Assembly: GCF_003984625.1 (NCBI RefSeq)
Contig: NZ_RWKH01000010.1
Coordinates: 124,001 to 188,000, forward strand
Origin: Variovorax sp. DXTD-1
GTDB lineage: Bacteria; Pseudomonadota; Gammaproteobacteria; Burkholderiales; Burkholderiaceae_C
DNA length: 64,000 nt
Direction: 5' to 3'
Below the pieces are notes generated by a model that saw only the letters and a program-made list of their open reading frames with translations, made no database searches and was not told the DNA's origin. Made by a program: the position numbers and the translations under genes. Positions 55,188-64,000 of this stretch are shown here, in pieces. The stretch's first letter is position 1. Each line of letters begins with the position of its first letter.

Positions 55188-58160
55188 TCAGTCCGCCATG
55201 GCAACATCCAACTGCGCTTCGAACTCTTCGAGCGGCACCGGCCTGCTGAACAGGTATCCCTGGCAAAGCATCGCTCCGTGCATCTGCAGAAACTCGAACT
55301 GCTGCTGCGTTTCGACGCCCTCCGCCACGATCTCAAGCTCGAGGTTGCGCGCCATGCCGATGATGGCCTGGATGATCAGTTCGACCTTCGGGTCGGTGCC
55401 GATGCTCTGCACGAAGAACTTGTCGACCTTGATCTGGTCCAGCGGAAGTTGCGTCATGTACGACAGCGACGAGTAGCCGGTGCCGAAGTCGTCCATCGAG
55501 AAGCGCACGCCCATCGACGCAAGCAGTTGCATCTTGCTGACCGTTTCCGTCATCTTGTCCTGCAGCAGGCTCTCCGTGAGCTCGAGCTTCAGTCTTGTCG
55601 GGTCTGCGCCGGTCCTGCGCAGCACATCGCGGACGCGGTCCGCAAAGTCTGCGGTGCGGAACTGGCGCGCGCTGACGTTGACCGCCAGCTGCAGATGCCG
55701 GCGCCTCGGGTCGTGGCTCCAGCGCTCGAGCTGCACGCAGGCCGTCTCGAGTACCCACAAGCCGATGGGCACGATGAGCCCGGTTTCCTCGGCCAGTTCG
55801 ATGAAGCCCCCAGGGGGAACCATTCCACGCTCCGGATGGTGCCAGCGTATGAGCACTTCCGCGCCCGCAATGCGCCCGTCGGACGTGACCTGGCTCTGGT
55901 AGTGCAAGATGAACTGATTGCCCGCCAGGGCCGCATGCAGTTCGCTCTCCAGCGTCGCGCGGGCCGTGATGGCCGTCTGCATCGCGGTCTCGAAGAAGCG
56001 CAACGCGTTGCCACCCGCCGACTTGGCGTAGTACATGGCGATGCCCGCATGCTTGAGCAAGTCTTCCAGCGACTGGTTCGCGTCGCCGAAGACCACGGCG
56101 CCGATGCTGCACGTGCTGTGGTACTCGTGGTCTTCGAGCTGGAACGATTCGCCCAGCGCGGCGAGGATGGCTTCGCCGGACGCATTGGCCTGCATCGCGG
56201 CAACCGAAGGGTCTTCGCTGAGGTTTTCGATCAGCACCACGAATTCGTCGCCGCCCAGCCGCGCGACCGTGCCGCCTTCGCTCAGGCTGGCTTGAAGCCG
56301 GATGGCAACCTGCTTGAGCAGCGCGTCGCCCGTGGCATGCCCGAGCGCGTCGTTGAGCGTCTTGAAATCGTCCAGGTCCAGGAACAGCAGCGCACCGTGC
56401 CGGGAGCGGCGCACGTTCGAGTCGACGGCGGCCTGCAGCCGATGAAGCAGCAGTTGGCGGTTGGGAAGGCCCGTCAGGTTGTCGTAGAAAGCCAGGTGCT
56501 CGATCTCGCGGGCGGCGAGCTTGCTCTCGGTGATGTCCCGCAGAATAACGATGAACCGCGCGTCCGCACCTTCGCCCACCAGCTTGCGCGAGACTGAAAT
56601 CTCGAACCACACCACGCCCTTGGGAACCCGGGTCTCGAACTGCCTTCCCGATGAAAAACCGAACTCGAACGCATCGCGCAGCGCGACCATGACCTCGGCC
56701 GCGGCATTCGCCGGCAAGAGATCGGACATCATCTTGCCTACCGGCTCGCGCACCTTGATCGACGACTTGGGGCGGCGCGGTGAATGGAAGCGGTAGCAAC
56801 GGCCGTCGATGCCGGCCTCCAGCAGCACGTCCGGCAGGGCATCGAGCGTGGCTTGCAGCTGCGCCTTGCCTTCGAGAATGTCGGAGACGTGGCGCTTCTT
56901 CTCGGTGACGTCACGGTAGATGCACACCAGGCCGCCGTCCGGCGTCGGGCTTTTGACGGCGACGACCACCTGCCCGCCCGGCAGGACGAGCTCCTGCTCG
57001 CTGTGCGGATGCAGGCTGCGCGAATTCTGTTCGTCGATGGGCTGGAAAGGGGCTTGCGGCGCAAGCAGCTTTTCCGCCCAGGGAAAGTAATCGACGAAGC
57101 GGCGGTTCCAGGTGATGACGCGGCCTTCGGGATCGAGCAGCACGAAACCGTCCGCCATGGATTCGAGCGCCTGGTCCAGCGTGGCCTTGGAGCGCATCAG
57201 GTCGGCGCGCGCACGCCACTGCCGCAACAGCTGCGCACGGGCGAAATAGCCGACCGCAAGAATCATCAGCGTGAAGGCCAGCGCGATGGTCAGGATGGAA
57301 TTTCGCTCCCTGCGCCAGTCTTCGAGTGCGAGCTGGAGCGGAATGCCGGCAACGATCAGCAGGTTTCTGTGCAGCGTGGGCCGTGCGACAACGATGGCCG
57401 GCAGGCCGCTGAGCCGCGCGACCATCCGGTGCGGGCGCCCGTCGCTGGTTTGATCGGTCATGGCCGGCCTGATGCTGCGGCCGGCGAGGTCGTCGCGCGG
57501 CGGCATGCTGGCCAGCAAGGCCCCCGACTCGCGTTCCAGCGTCACCTCGAGCCCCCTGATGTTCGCCCCCTGCGCAAGGATGGTGGTGAGCATCGAAACC
57601 TGCACTTCGGCAACCGCCACGATCCTGCCGCCGTCCGCAAGCCGCAGCACGCGCCCGAAATACAGCACCTGCTGCGAAGTCGCCTGGCTCACCGTTGGCG
57701 CGCTGACCGACAGCATGGCCCCCGGCCGGCTCAGGATTTCCTTCAGGAAGCCCTGGGGCAGCTGCAGCGCCAGCTTCGCTCCGCGGCGGTCGGAAGACGC
57801 GATCACCGCGCCCTCGGGATTCAAGAGCGCCACATACCGGACCAAAAGGCTCTGGCGAACGACCGTCTCGATCAGTTGCGCGGCTTCGGGCGCCGTGATG
57901 TCGGCCGCCACGCTGTCTTCGCTGGAGTTCCGCAGGAACTGCCCCATGCCCGCCAGCAGCATGTCGACGGCCAGCAGGCTCCGGTTCAGCGCGGCTTCAG
58001 AGGTAACGACGAACCGCGTGGCCTGGCTCTCGCTGTTGGTGATGGCCTTTTGATAGGTCTGCCACATCGTGAACGCGGCAATGGCGAGAACGGCCGCCAG
58101 GAACAGCGCCGCCACGCCGTAGATAAAGGCGGTGATGCGGCGGGGCAGCAGCTTGTTCAC
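55188..58160 (-). CDS. Membrane receptor with PAS, GGDEF and EAL domains (c-di-GMP turnover)
   Basis: 990 residues from GTG 58160. Two membrane helices (about 8-32 and 288-310) enclose a periplasmic sensor of about 255 residues with a dCACHE-like pattern. Inside are two PAS-like regions (about 330-550), GGDEF (intact GGDEF at 636-640) and EAL (about 740-980; signature EVLIRW, the common EVL variant, with DDFGTGYSSL and KVDKFFVQ). It may make or break c-di-GMP. Its start overlaps the TRAP-type binding protein stop in GTGA, so the two are translationally coupled and the binding protein probably feeds its signal. Confidence 0.92.
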   Translation of the reverse strand: MNKLLPRRITAFIYGVAALFLAAVLAIAAFTMWQTYQKAITNSESQATRFVVTSEAALNRSLLAVDMLLAGMGQFLRNSSEDSVAADITAPEAAQLIETVVRQSLLVRYVALLNPEGAVIASSDRRGAKLALQLPQGFLKEILSRPGAMLSVSAPTVSQATSQQVLYFGRVLRLADGGRIVAVAEVQVSMLTTILAQGANIRGLEVTLERESGALLASMPPRDDLAGRSIRPAMTDQTSDGRPHRMVARLSGLPAIVVARPTLHRNLLIVAGIPLQLALEDWRRERNSILTIALAFTLMILAVGYFARAQLLRQWRARADLMRSKATLDQALESMADGFVLLDPEGRVITWNRRFVDYFPWAEKLLAPQAPFQPIDEQNSRSLHPHSEQELVLPGGQVVVAVKSPTPDGGLVCIYRDVTEKKRHVSDILEGKAQLQATLDALPDVLLEAGIDGRCYRFHSPRRPKSSIKVREPVGKMMSDLLPANAAAEVMVALRDAFEFGFSSGRQFETRVPKGVVWFEISVSRKLVGEGADARFIVILRDITESKLAAREIEHLAFYDNLTGLPNRQLLLHRLQAAVDSNVRRSRHGALLFLDLDDFKTLNDALGHATGDALLKQVAIRLQASLSEGGTVARLGGDEFVVLIENLSEDPSVAAMQANASGEAILAALGESFQLEDHEYHSTCSIGAVVFGDANQSLEDLLKHAGIAMYYAKSAGGNALRFFETAMQTAITARATLESELHAALAGNQFILHYQSQVTSDGRIAGAEVLIRWHHPERGMVPPGGFIELAEETGLIVPIGLWVLETACVQLERWSHDPRRRHLQLAVNVSARQFRTADFADRVRDVLRRTGADPTRLKLELTESLLQDKMTETVSKMQLLASMGVRFSMDDFGTGYSSLSYMTQLPLDQIKVDKFFVQSIGTDPKVELIIQAIIGMARNLELEIVAEGVETQQQFEFLQMHGAMLCQGYLFSRPVPLEEFEAQLDVAMAD

Positions 58161-59254
58161 TGCCCGACGGGAGCCTTGATGCCCACCACCGGGCCGACAG
58201 TCTGGTCCCAGACCTCCGCGCACACGGTTCCGCATCGCTGCACCCAGCGAGTCAGCACGCTCGAGGCGAATATTTCGCGCCGGCGGCGTTCGTCAGTGGC
58301 GGAAGGACGTGCCTCGACCATGGCGCCCCTGGTACCTTTCACGCAAGTGGCGGCGCCGGTGTTGCATGCAATGCCGTTGCCGGTGTCGCGCTCCGATTCT
58401 TCCCAGACCGCGGCCTCGAGCTTTGGCAGCTCGGTTTTCAGCAGGGTCTTCAAATCCGCGGAAAGCGCGTTCCATGCGTCCGTGTTTGCGCCGAATACCG
58501 CGACGCCCCAGTTGATGGGCATCGTGTAGAGCGAACTGGTGATCTTGTGCAGGCCCAGCGTGTTGCCGGACATCGCGCCGGTGATGGCGCATTCGGTGTT
58601 GGCGGAACTCATGTTGGCCATGAGCTCGGCAAACTCGGTGGACACCGGCACGCCGCCGAGGGCGCGCACGAAGTCGGCCTGGGTGGTGCCCGAAACACGC
58701 ACGCGCCGGCCCGACAGGTCGGACAACTGCTTCATGGGCTGCTTGCAGAAGATCACCTGGGCCGGATATACATACACGGCCAGCAGCTCGACGCCATGGC
58801 GCTCGCGCAGCGTCTTTTCGAGATAGGGCCGGAATGCGCCGATCACTCGCCGCATGGAGGACATGTCGGGATTCAGGCCGGCAATGTCCGGCGTGCCGAT
58901 TTCCGGGTACTCGTTGCTGACCTGGCTGAGCAAGGCGGTGCCGAACGGAATGACGCCCAGTCTCATGAGATTGAGCATTTCCTGCCCGGGCACGCCCGCC
59001 TGGTTGAACGGGACGATGCTCGCGGTGTATTTGCCGCCGCTCAGGCGAGCCAGGTCCTTGCCCCAGAAACGCTCTTCCTGGAGCGCGTACTGATTCAGGC
59101 CGGCCAGTCCGCCCACCACGCGAAGCCGCGTGGGCGCGGAGTGCTGTGCTGCGCTGTTCGTTGCCGCGAAAGCCAAGGCAAGCGCGGCGACATGAACCCA
59201 GAGGGCAGGTCGCCAAGCGGATGCTGCTTCGCCGGTCTTCATGCCCCGGATCAT
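58157..59254 (-). CDS. TRAP-type periplasmic solute-binding protein, coupled to a c-di-GMP receptor
   Basis: 365 residues from ATG 59254 (ATG 59242 is an alternative). Signal peptide (ends NSAAQ), then a DctP-like fold: FWGKDLARLSGGKYTASIVPFNQAGVPGQEMLNLMRLG, KQLSDLSGRRVRVSGTTQADFVRALGGVPVSTEFAEL and the conserved NWGVAVFGANTDAWNAL. A TRAP transporter needs DctQ and DctM membrane proteins; neither is adjacent. The next gene is instead a membrane GGDEF-EAL protein overlapping by four bases, so this protein is more likely a ligand sensor than a transport subunit. Confidence 0.88.
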   Translation of the reverse strand: MIRGMKTGEAASAWRPALWVHVAALALAFAATNSAAQHSAPTRLRVVGGLAGLNQYALQEERFWGKDLARLSGGKYTASIVPFNQAGVPGQEMLNLMRLGVIPFGTALLSQVSNEYPEIGTPDIAGLNPDMSSMRRVIGAFRPYLEKTLRERHGVELLAVYVYPAQVIFCKQPMKQLSDLSGRRVRVSGTTQADFVRALGGVPVSTEFAELMANMSSANTECAITGAMSGNTLGLHKITSSLYTMPINWGVAVFGANTDAWNALSADLKTLLKTELPKLEAAVWEESERDTGNGIACNTGAATCVKGTRGAMVEARPSATDERRRREIFASSVLTRWVQRCGTVCAEVWDQTVGPVVGIKAPVGQ

Positions 59255-59410
59255 GATGCCGATTGTGCTTCCTGTAAGAAGTTTTTTACAAAATCGCCGG
59301 TTTCCGATTGCCCCCGGACAGGAAAGTCGGGACGACTCGTTGCGCGCAGGGCACAGAGATACCATCCGCAAACCCCTGGCCGTGGGCCGTCTTATTCAAA
59401 TTCCAGATCG

Positions 59411-60319
59411 ATGACCGCGCCCGACCTTTCCAGCCGCCAACTGCGCGCGTTCACGGCGCTGGCCGAGCAGCGCAACTTTACGCGCGCCGCCCAGGCCTGT
59501 CATTTGTCGCAGCCCGCGTTCAGCGCGCTGATCCGAACGCTGGAAGATGCGCTCGGCGCGCGCCTTTTCGACCGGGACACGCGCAGCGTGCAGCTCACAC
59601 CGGAGGGGCGGCTGTTCGAACCCTCGGCCCGGCGCCTGCTCGACGACATGCAGGATGCGATCGGCGACCTTGCCGACCACTCCGAACGGCGCAAGGGCCG
59701 CGTGAGCGTGGCGGCGCTGCCTTCGCTCGCGGCCGGCTGGCTGCCGGCCATCCTTGCCGAATTCATGCACACGTGGCCCGGCATCACGGTGGAGCTGCAC
59801 GACGCCCTTTCCGATGCCTGCATTGCCCAGCTGCGCGGCCATCAGGCCGACTTCGCGCTGGCGGCCACCGGCGCCGATGCGGCCGCGGCCAGCGACCTGC
59901 GCGGCCGCAAGCTCTGCGAAGATCGCTTCCACCTGGTCTGCCGCAAGGACCATCCATTGGCTGGTGTCGCCAAGCTCACGGCCAAGCAGCTCGCGCCCTG
60001 GCCCTTCATCCAGATGGCGCGCAACAGCAGCGTGCGCCAGTCGCTCGATGCGGCGCTGCACCCGCTGCGGCTCAATGCGGTGTTCGAGGTCGAGCACCTG
60101 GCCACCGTTACGGGGCTGGTCGAGGCCGGCATCGGCATCAGCGTGGTGCCGGAGCTCACGCTGTTCCACTTTCGGCGCGACACGCTGGTGACGCGGCCGC
60201 TGCCGCTGCCCGGCCTCACGCGCACCATCTACCTGGTGCAGCGCCGCGAGGGAAGCCTCTCGGTGGCGGCCCAGACGCTCTACGACCTCATTCTTGCGAG
60301 GCTCGGCACGCTGGCCTGA
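59411..60319 (+). CDS. LysR-family transcriptional regulator
   Basis: 302 residues, N-terminal HTH (LRAFTALAEQRNFTRAAQACHLSQPAFSALIRTLEDALG region, about 11-50), effector domain with ADFALAATG and EAGIGISVVPE. Divergent from the TRAP-type binding protein gene, so it may control the receptor pair. Followed by a bidirectional terminator shared with the HU gene. Confidence 0.9.
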   Translation: MTAPDLSSRQLRAFTALAEQRNFTRAAQACHLSQPAFSALIRTLEDALGARLFDRDTRSVQLTPEGRLFEPSARRLLDDMQDAIGDLADHSERRKGRVSVAALPSLAAGWLPAILAEFMHTWPGITVELHDALSDACIAQLRGHQADFALAATGADAAAASDLRGRKLCEDRFHLVCRKDHPLAGVAKLTAKQLAPWPFIQMARNSSVRQSLDAALHPLRLNAVFEVEHLATVTGLVEAGIGISVVPELTLFHFRRDTLVTRPLPLPGLTRTIYLVQRREGSLSVAAQTLYDLILARLGTLA

Positions 60320-60341
60320 GGCCCATGTGCTTCGCGGGCAT

Positions 60342-60372
60342 AAAAAAAACGGCCCCGAAGGGCCGTCTTTTT
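60342..60372. terminator. Bidirectional rho-independent terminator
   Basis: Eight A, then ACGGCCC-CGAA-GGGCCGT, then TCTTTTT: a GC stem with A run on the left and T run on the right. Ends both the LysR gene from the left and the HU gene from the right. Confidence 0.85.
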
Positions 60373-60416
60373 GATGAAAGCAGCCTTGCGGCCGCAAACC
60401 ATGGCTCGCCGAAGTC

Positions 60417-60797
60417 TTACTTCTTGGCAGCCTTCTTGGCGGGAGCGGCGGCCTTCTTGGCCGGTGCTGCCTTCTTGGCGACGGGCTTGGCGGCTGCCTT
60501 GTCGGCCTTGCGCTTTGCAGCCTTGGGGTCGATGGCGGCCTTGAATGCTGCGCCCGGCACGAACTTGGGCACCTTCTGTGCGGCGATCTTGATCTTGGCG
60601 CCGGCTTGCGGGTTGAAGCCGGTGCGTGCGGCGCGAGCCACTTGCTTGAAGGTTCCGAAGCCGATGAGCTGGACGGGGTCGCCCTTCTTCACTGCGGCGA
60701 CGATGGAACCCGTGACGGTTTCCAGGATACGGGCGGCTTCTGCCTTGCTGACGTTGTGGGCGGCGGCGATCTTTTCGACCAGTTCGATACGGTTCAC
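60417..60797 (-). CDS. HU-family DNA-binding protein with histone H1-like tail
   Basis: 126 residues. The first 90 are a normal HU/IHF domain (MNRIELVEKIAAAHNVSKAEA, VQLIGFGTFKQVARAARTGFNPQAG, KVPKFVPGAAFK), but a Lys/Ala/Pro tail of about 35 residues follows (AKPVAKKAAPAKKAA pattern). Such tailed HU proteins are typical of Comamonadaceae and bind and condense DNA. The tail codons repeat, so length may vary among strains. Confidence 0.93.
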   Translation of the reverse strand: MNRIELVEKIAAAHNVSKAEAARILETVTGSIVAAVKKGDPVQLIGFGTFKQVARAARTGFNPQAGAKIKIAAQKVPKFVPGAAFKAAIDPKAAKRKADKAAAKPVAKKAAPAKKAAAPAKKAAKK

Positions 60798-60908
60798 TTG
60801 AAAATTTCCTTTGGATTGTTCTCGTCATGTTGCCAATGACGGCGCAGCGGCTGAGGCCACTGCAAGCGGCGCGGAGTGTAGCGCACACGGGAACCGGTTT
60901 CTTTGCGT

Positions 60909-61823
60909 TCAGGCGCTGGCCTTGATGGCATCGGTGAGGAATTGCACGAATGCCTTGCCCGCATCGGGCAGCGATCGCCCTGCCAAGGTCTCTACTTCGA
61001 GGTGACGCTCGTTCATTTCGCGGTCCTTCAGCGCAATGGCAACCAGCGCCTTCGACTTCAGCTGCGTACGGATCGACAACTCCCCGTAGAACGCAATGCT
61101 GCCGCCTCCCGCGGCCGCAAAACTCACGAGCGCGTTTGCATGGTTGCTCGACATGGCCTGCACGTACTGCAGCCCCTGCCGGCTGCAACTGGTGTCGAGC
61201 AGTTGCCTGATCGAGCTGTCCTGCGGCGGCAACCCCAGCGGATAGGCCACCACCTGGCGCAAGGACAATTGCCGCTGCGCCGCCAGCGGATGGTCGTTGG
61301 CCATCACGGCGAGGATGGGGCTGGGGTGGCGCAGCTCGATCTTGATGCCCGGCTCGGGCACGGTGCTCAAGGTGATGCCGATGTCCGCCTCGCCGTCGCG
61401 TATGCGCCCGGGTATGTCGTGCGGCGGGCACACCTCCAGGTGAAAGCGGATGCCCTCGTGCTTGCTGCGAAAACGCGCAATCAGCGTCGGCAGGAAGTCG
61501 AACGCAAAGCCTTCCGTGCTTGCCAGGCGCACGCGCCCGCTGCGCAGCCCGCGCAGGCCCTGGATGTCGCCTGCAACCCGCTCGATGTCCTGCTGCACCC
61601 GCTTGGCATGCGCGGCGAGCAACTCGCCGGCGGCATTGGGCACCATGCCGCGCGCGTGGCGGTCGAACAGCAGGGTGTCGAGTTCGCGCTCCAGGCGGGC
61701 CACCTGCCGGCTCACAGCCGACGGCGCCACGTTGAGCTTGAGGGCCGCCTCCTTGACCGAGCCTGTGCGCACCACCTCGAGGAAGTACCGCACGGCGGTC
61801 TCCTGCAGCGCATGAAGTGCCAT
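60909..61823 (-). CDS. LysR-family transcriptional regulator
   Basis: 304 residues from ATG 61823, with N-terminal HTH (FLEVVRTGSVKEAALKLNVAPSAVSRQVARLERELD region, about 14-50) and the effector domain. Divergent from the Bug/amidase operon and probably its regulator; a perfect palindrome with the LysR-box shape lies between. Confidence 0.9.
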   Translation of the reverse strand: MALHALQETAVRYFLEVVRTGSVKEAALKLNVAPSAVSRQVARLERELDTLLFDRHARGMVPNAAGELLAAHAKRVQQDIERVAGDIQGLRGLRSGRVRLASTEGFAFDFLPTLIARFRSKHEGIRFHLEVCPPHDIPGRIRDGEADIGITLSTVPEPGIKIELRHPSPILAVMANDHPLAAQRQLSLRQVVAYPLGLPPQDSSIRQLLDTSCSRQGLQYVQAMSSNHANALVSFAAAGGGSIAFYGELSIRTQLKSKALVAIALKDREMNERHLEVETLAGRSLPDAGKAFVQFLTDAIKASA

Positions 61824-61861
61824 GAAGTTCTCCCGTTCAAAGATGGGCAAACAGCCGCCTC

Positions 61862-61880
61862 GATTGCCGCAACGGCAATC
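61862..61880. promoter_or_regulatory. LysR-box-like palindrome
   Basis: GATTGCCG-CAA-CGGCAATC, perfect eight-base arms with a three-base spacer, between divergent LysR and Bug genes. It contains the T-N11-A pattern of LysR sites (ATTGCC...GGCAAT). Confidence 0.65.
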
Positions 61881-61984
61881 CACAATTCTAAACATTGCGC
61901 TTGTGGCAGCGGGCTTCGGCTCCTAGGATGCAATTGCACTCGTTGTCACACCCCCGTCACACCCCGTCCGCTCAGGAGTACTTC

Positions 61985-62965
61985 ATGAACCGCCTCCCCG
62001 CATTGGCCAGCCTGCTGCTCATGTCCTGCCTCGGCCTTGCATCCATGGCGGGCGCTGCGGAGACCGGCTTTCCGACGCGCCCGGTCACGCTCGTGATTCC
62101 CTTTCCACCGGGCGGTGCCACCGACGTGAACGCACGCGTGATCGCCCAACGCCTGGGCAAGGAGCTCGGCCAGCCGGTGGTCATCGAGAACCGCGCCGGT
62201 GCCGGCACGGTCATCGGTGCGAGCTATGTCTCCAAGGCAGCGCCGGACGGCTACACGCTGCTGGTGAGCTCGGGCACCACGTTCACCGTGAACCCCGCCA
62301 TCCGCGCGAATCTTCCGTACGACCCGGTCAAGGGCTTCGACCAGATCGGCCTGGTCGGCCGCGTCGGCCTCATCCTGCTGGCCAACAGCGAGGTGCCGGT
62401 AAAAACCGTGAAGCAGTTCGTGGACTACGTGAAGGCATCGCCCGGCAAGTATTCGTATGCTTCGTACGGCACCGGCACCACGTCGCAGTTCGCGGGAGAA
62501 ACCATCCTCAACGCCGCGGGCCTCAAGATGACGCACGTGCCGTACAAGGGCAGCGCACCGGCCATGACCGACCTGATGGGTGGCCAGGTTCCGTTCAGCA
62601 TCGACACGGTGAGCGCTGCCATTCCCCAGCTCAAGAGCGGCAAGATCAAGGCGATTGCGGTGACCACGGCCAAGCGCTCCACCCTGTTGCCCGATGTCCC
62701 CACCATGGCCGAGAGCGGCTACCCGGATATCAACATGGACTCGTGGCTGGTCGTGTCAGCGCCCAAGGGCCTGCCTGCCGACGTGAAGGCCAAGCTCGAA
62801 AAGGCGCTTGCCGCCACCGTGGCCGACGCCGACACCCGCGCCAAGCTGACCGCGCAGGGCATGGAGCCGGCCTTCAGCAACAGCGCCGCCGTGAGCGAAT
62901 TGATCAACAAGGAACTGCCGCTGATGCGCGCCGTTGCCGCCCGCGCCAACATCACTGCCGACTGA
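61985..62965 (+). CDS. Bug-family (TTT-type) periplasmic solute-binding protein
   Basis: 326 residues. Signal peptide about 1-24 (ASMAGAAE), then the Bug pattern FPTRPVTLVIPFPPGGATDVNARVIAQ, VVIENRAGAGTVIGASYVSKAAPDGYTLL and YDPVKGFDQI. These proteins are very abundant in Comamonadaceae and Bordetella and bind carboxylates or amides, often without their own permease nearby. Its stop overlaps the amidase start (TGATG). Confidence 0.9.
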   Translation: MNRLPALASLLLMSCLGLASMAGAAETGFPTRPVTLVIPFPPGGATDVNARVIAQRLGKELGQPVVIENRAGAGTVIGASYVSKAAPDGYTLLVSSGTTFTVNPAIRANLPYDPVKGFDQIGLVGRVGLILLANSEVPVKTVKQFVDYVKASPGKYSYASYGTGTTSQFAGETILNAAGLKMTHVPYKGSAPAMTDLMGGQVPFSIDTVSAAIPQLKSGKIKAIAVTTAKRSTLLPDVPTMAESGYPDINMDSWLVVSAPKGLPADVKAKLEKALAATVADADTRAKLTAQGMEPAFSNSAAVSELINKELPLMRAVAARANITAD

Positions 62966-64000
62966 TGGACACCCGATTGATCGAACAATCCGCCGTCGAA
63001 CTGCGCCGGCTCATCGGCAGCAAGGCGGTTTCGCCGGTCGAGCTTCTGGAGGCTTGCATTGCGCGGATCGAGCGGGTGAACCCGTTCGTCAATGCCGTGA
63101 CCGCGACCTGCTTCGACCGCGCAAGAGCCGAGGCCAAGGCCGCTGAAGCCGCCGTGATGCGCGGCGATGCGCTGGGCCTGCTGCATGGCCTGCCGCTGGG
63201 CGTGAAAGACCTGGAGCCCACCGAAGGCCTGCTCACCACCTGGGGCTCCGCCATCTTCCGCGACCACGTGCCCGAGCAGGACATTGAGCTGGTGGCCCGC
63301 CTTCGAAAGGCCGGCGCCATCGTGGCAGGCAAGACCAACGTTCCGGAAATGGGCGCCGGCGCCAACTCGCGCAACGAGGTGTGGGGCGCCACCGGCAATC
63401 CGTTCAATCCCAACCTGAATGCGGGAGGCTCCTCCGGCGGTTCGGCGGCGGCCCTGGCGTGCGACATGCTGCCGGTATGCACCGGCTCCGACACCGGCGG
63501 CTCGCTGCGGATTCCGGCGGCCAAGTGCGGCGTGGTGGGCTTCAGGCCATCGCCGGGCATCGTGCCGAGCGTGCGAAAGCTGCTGGGCTGGACGCCGATT
63601 TCCGTCGTCGGGCCGATGGGCCGCACGGTGGCAGACGCCTGCCTGCAGATGGCCGCTTCCGCCGGCATGCATGCGGGCGACCCGTTGAGCTACCCGCTCG
63701 ATCCGCTGTCTTTTCAGAAGCCCATGGACATCGACCTGAGCAGGCTGCGCGTGGCGTGGACCGAAGACTTCGGCGTTTGCGCGGTGGACGACAACATCCG
63801 CGCCACCATGCGACGGAAGATCGGCGCCATGCGGCACCTGTTCAAGTCTTGCGACGAAGTGACGCTGGACCTGGGCGAGGCCCACCGCTGCTTCGACGTG
63901 CTGCGCGCCGAAGCCTTTGTGGCCGGCATGCATGCGGCCTACCAGCGCGACCCTTCCAGCCTGGGCCCCAACTCCCGCGCCAACTACGAAATGGGCGCGC
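62965..64000 (+). CDS. Amidase signature family hydrolase (C-terminus outside window)
   Basis: Continues past the window edge. The Ser-Ser-Lys catalytic triad is visible: K81 in LGVKDLE, the GGSSGGS loop (154-160) and nucleophile S180 in GSDTGGSLRIP. Hydrolyses an amide to carboxylate and ammonia. ATG 62965 overlaps the Bug stop by one base; the pair suggests uptake (Bug) and hydrolysis of an amide, with LysR 60909 as regulator. Confidence 0.88.
   Translation, partial: MDTRLIEQSAVELRRLIGSKAVSPVELLEACIARIERVNPFVNAVTATCFDRARAEAKAAEAAVMRGDALGLLHGLPLGVKDLEPTEGLLTTWGSAIFRDHVPEQDIELVARLRKAGAIVAGKTNVPEMGAGANSRNEVWGATGNPFNPNLNAGGSSGGSAAALACDMLPVCTGSDTGGSLRIPAAKCGVVGFRPSPGIVPSVRKLLGWTPISVVGPMGRTVADACLQMAASAGMHAGDPLSYPLDPLSFQKPMDIDLSRLRVAWTEDFGVCAVDDNIRATMRRKIGAMRHLFKSCDEVTLDLGEAHRCFDVLRAEAFVAGMHAAYQRDPSSLGPNSRANYEMGA

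Noticed and set aside
55161..58529. Long plus-strand frames opposite the GGDEF-EAL gene
   Set aside because: Shadows of a gene with clear GGDEF and EAL motifs on the other strand; composition is not protein-like.

Overview
The window looks like chromosome of a Comamonadaceae betaproteobacterium, most likely Variovorax or a close relative. The grounds are high GC, long open frames on both strands, a PhaM-type PHA granule protein, an HU protein with a lysine/alanine tail, a Bug-type binding protein followed by an amidase, and LysR/MocR regulators beside amino-acid exporters. The genus is an inference from gene content, not from an alignment.

Layout. 1-9445: surface polysaccharide genes: the end of one gene, gmd, a 1357-residue methyltransferase/triple-glycosyltransferase fusion, and a minus-strand dTDP-rhamnose operon (rfbB-rfbD-rfbA-rfbC). 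9511-11171: a promoter, a tandem glycine riboswitch and a DadA-type FAD amino acid dehydrogenase. 11188-13264: a FIST sensor-domain protein and PhaM. 13362-22964: a MocR regulator divergent from a long plus-strand run that holds three LysE-type exporters, an EamA permease, an aminotransferase, a threonine dehydratase-like enzyme and detoxification-type enzymes. 22998-25960: intergenic repeats, a creatininase-family hydrolase, an SDR protein lacking its catalytic triad, and a LysR regulator.

26487-34329: a complete 7.8-kb filamentous phage (inovirus) prophage inserted in a zinc-type alcohol dehydrogenase/quinone oxidoreductase gene. A 10-bp core (GTTCGATCCT) flanks it and precise excision would restore a 336-codon gene. 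The phage has its own serine recombinase, an HUH rolling-circle replication protein, a Zot-type assembly ATPase, pIII/pVI/pVIII-like proteins, an ssDNA-binding protein and a chain of very small overlapping membrane-protein genes. A divergent HTH gene sits behind three operator-like repeats. The attachment core lies inside the last codons of this HTH gene: in the integrated form a host-derived TGA ends it, whereas in the circular phage it should run on for ten residues (LFIRRRKIGT). This resembles the integration-dependent immunity known from some mycobacteriophages and is the most interesting hypothesis in the window.

34861-64000: mostly core genome: GNAT, PQQ-type sugar dehydrogenase lipoprotein, a broken alaX, DsbD-like and redoxin-like proteins, a citrate-type MFS permease, hemE, an AT-rich gap with two DnaA-box-like sites, priA, an AEC permease, rep helicase, pldA, nadE, a hybrid histidine kinase, a diguanylate cyclase remnant, a GGDEF-EAL receptor translationally coupled to a TRAP-type binding protein, LysR genes, HU, and a Bug/amidase pair cut by the window end.
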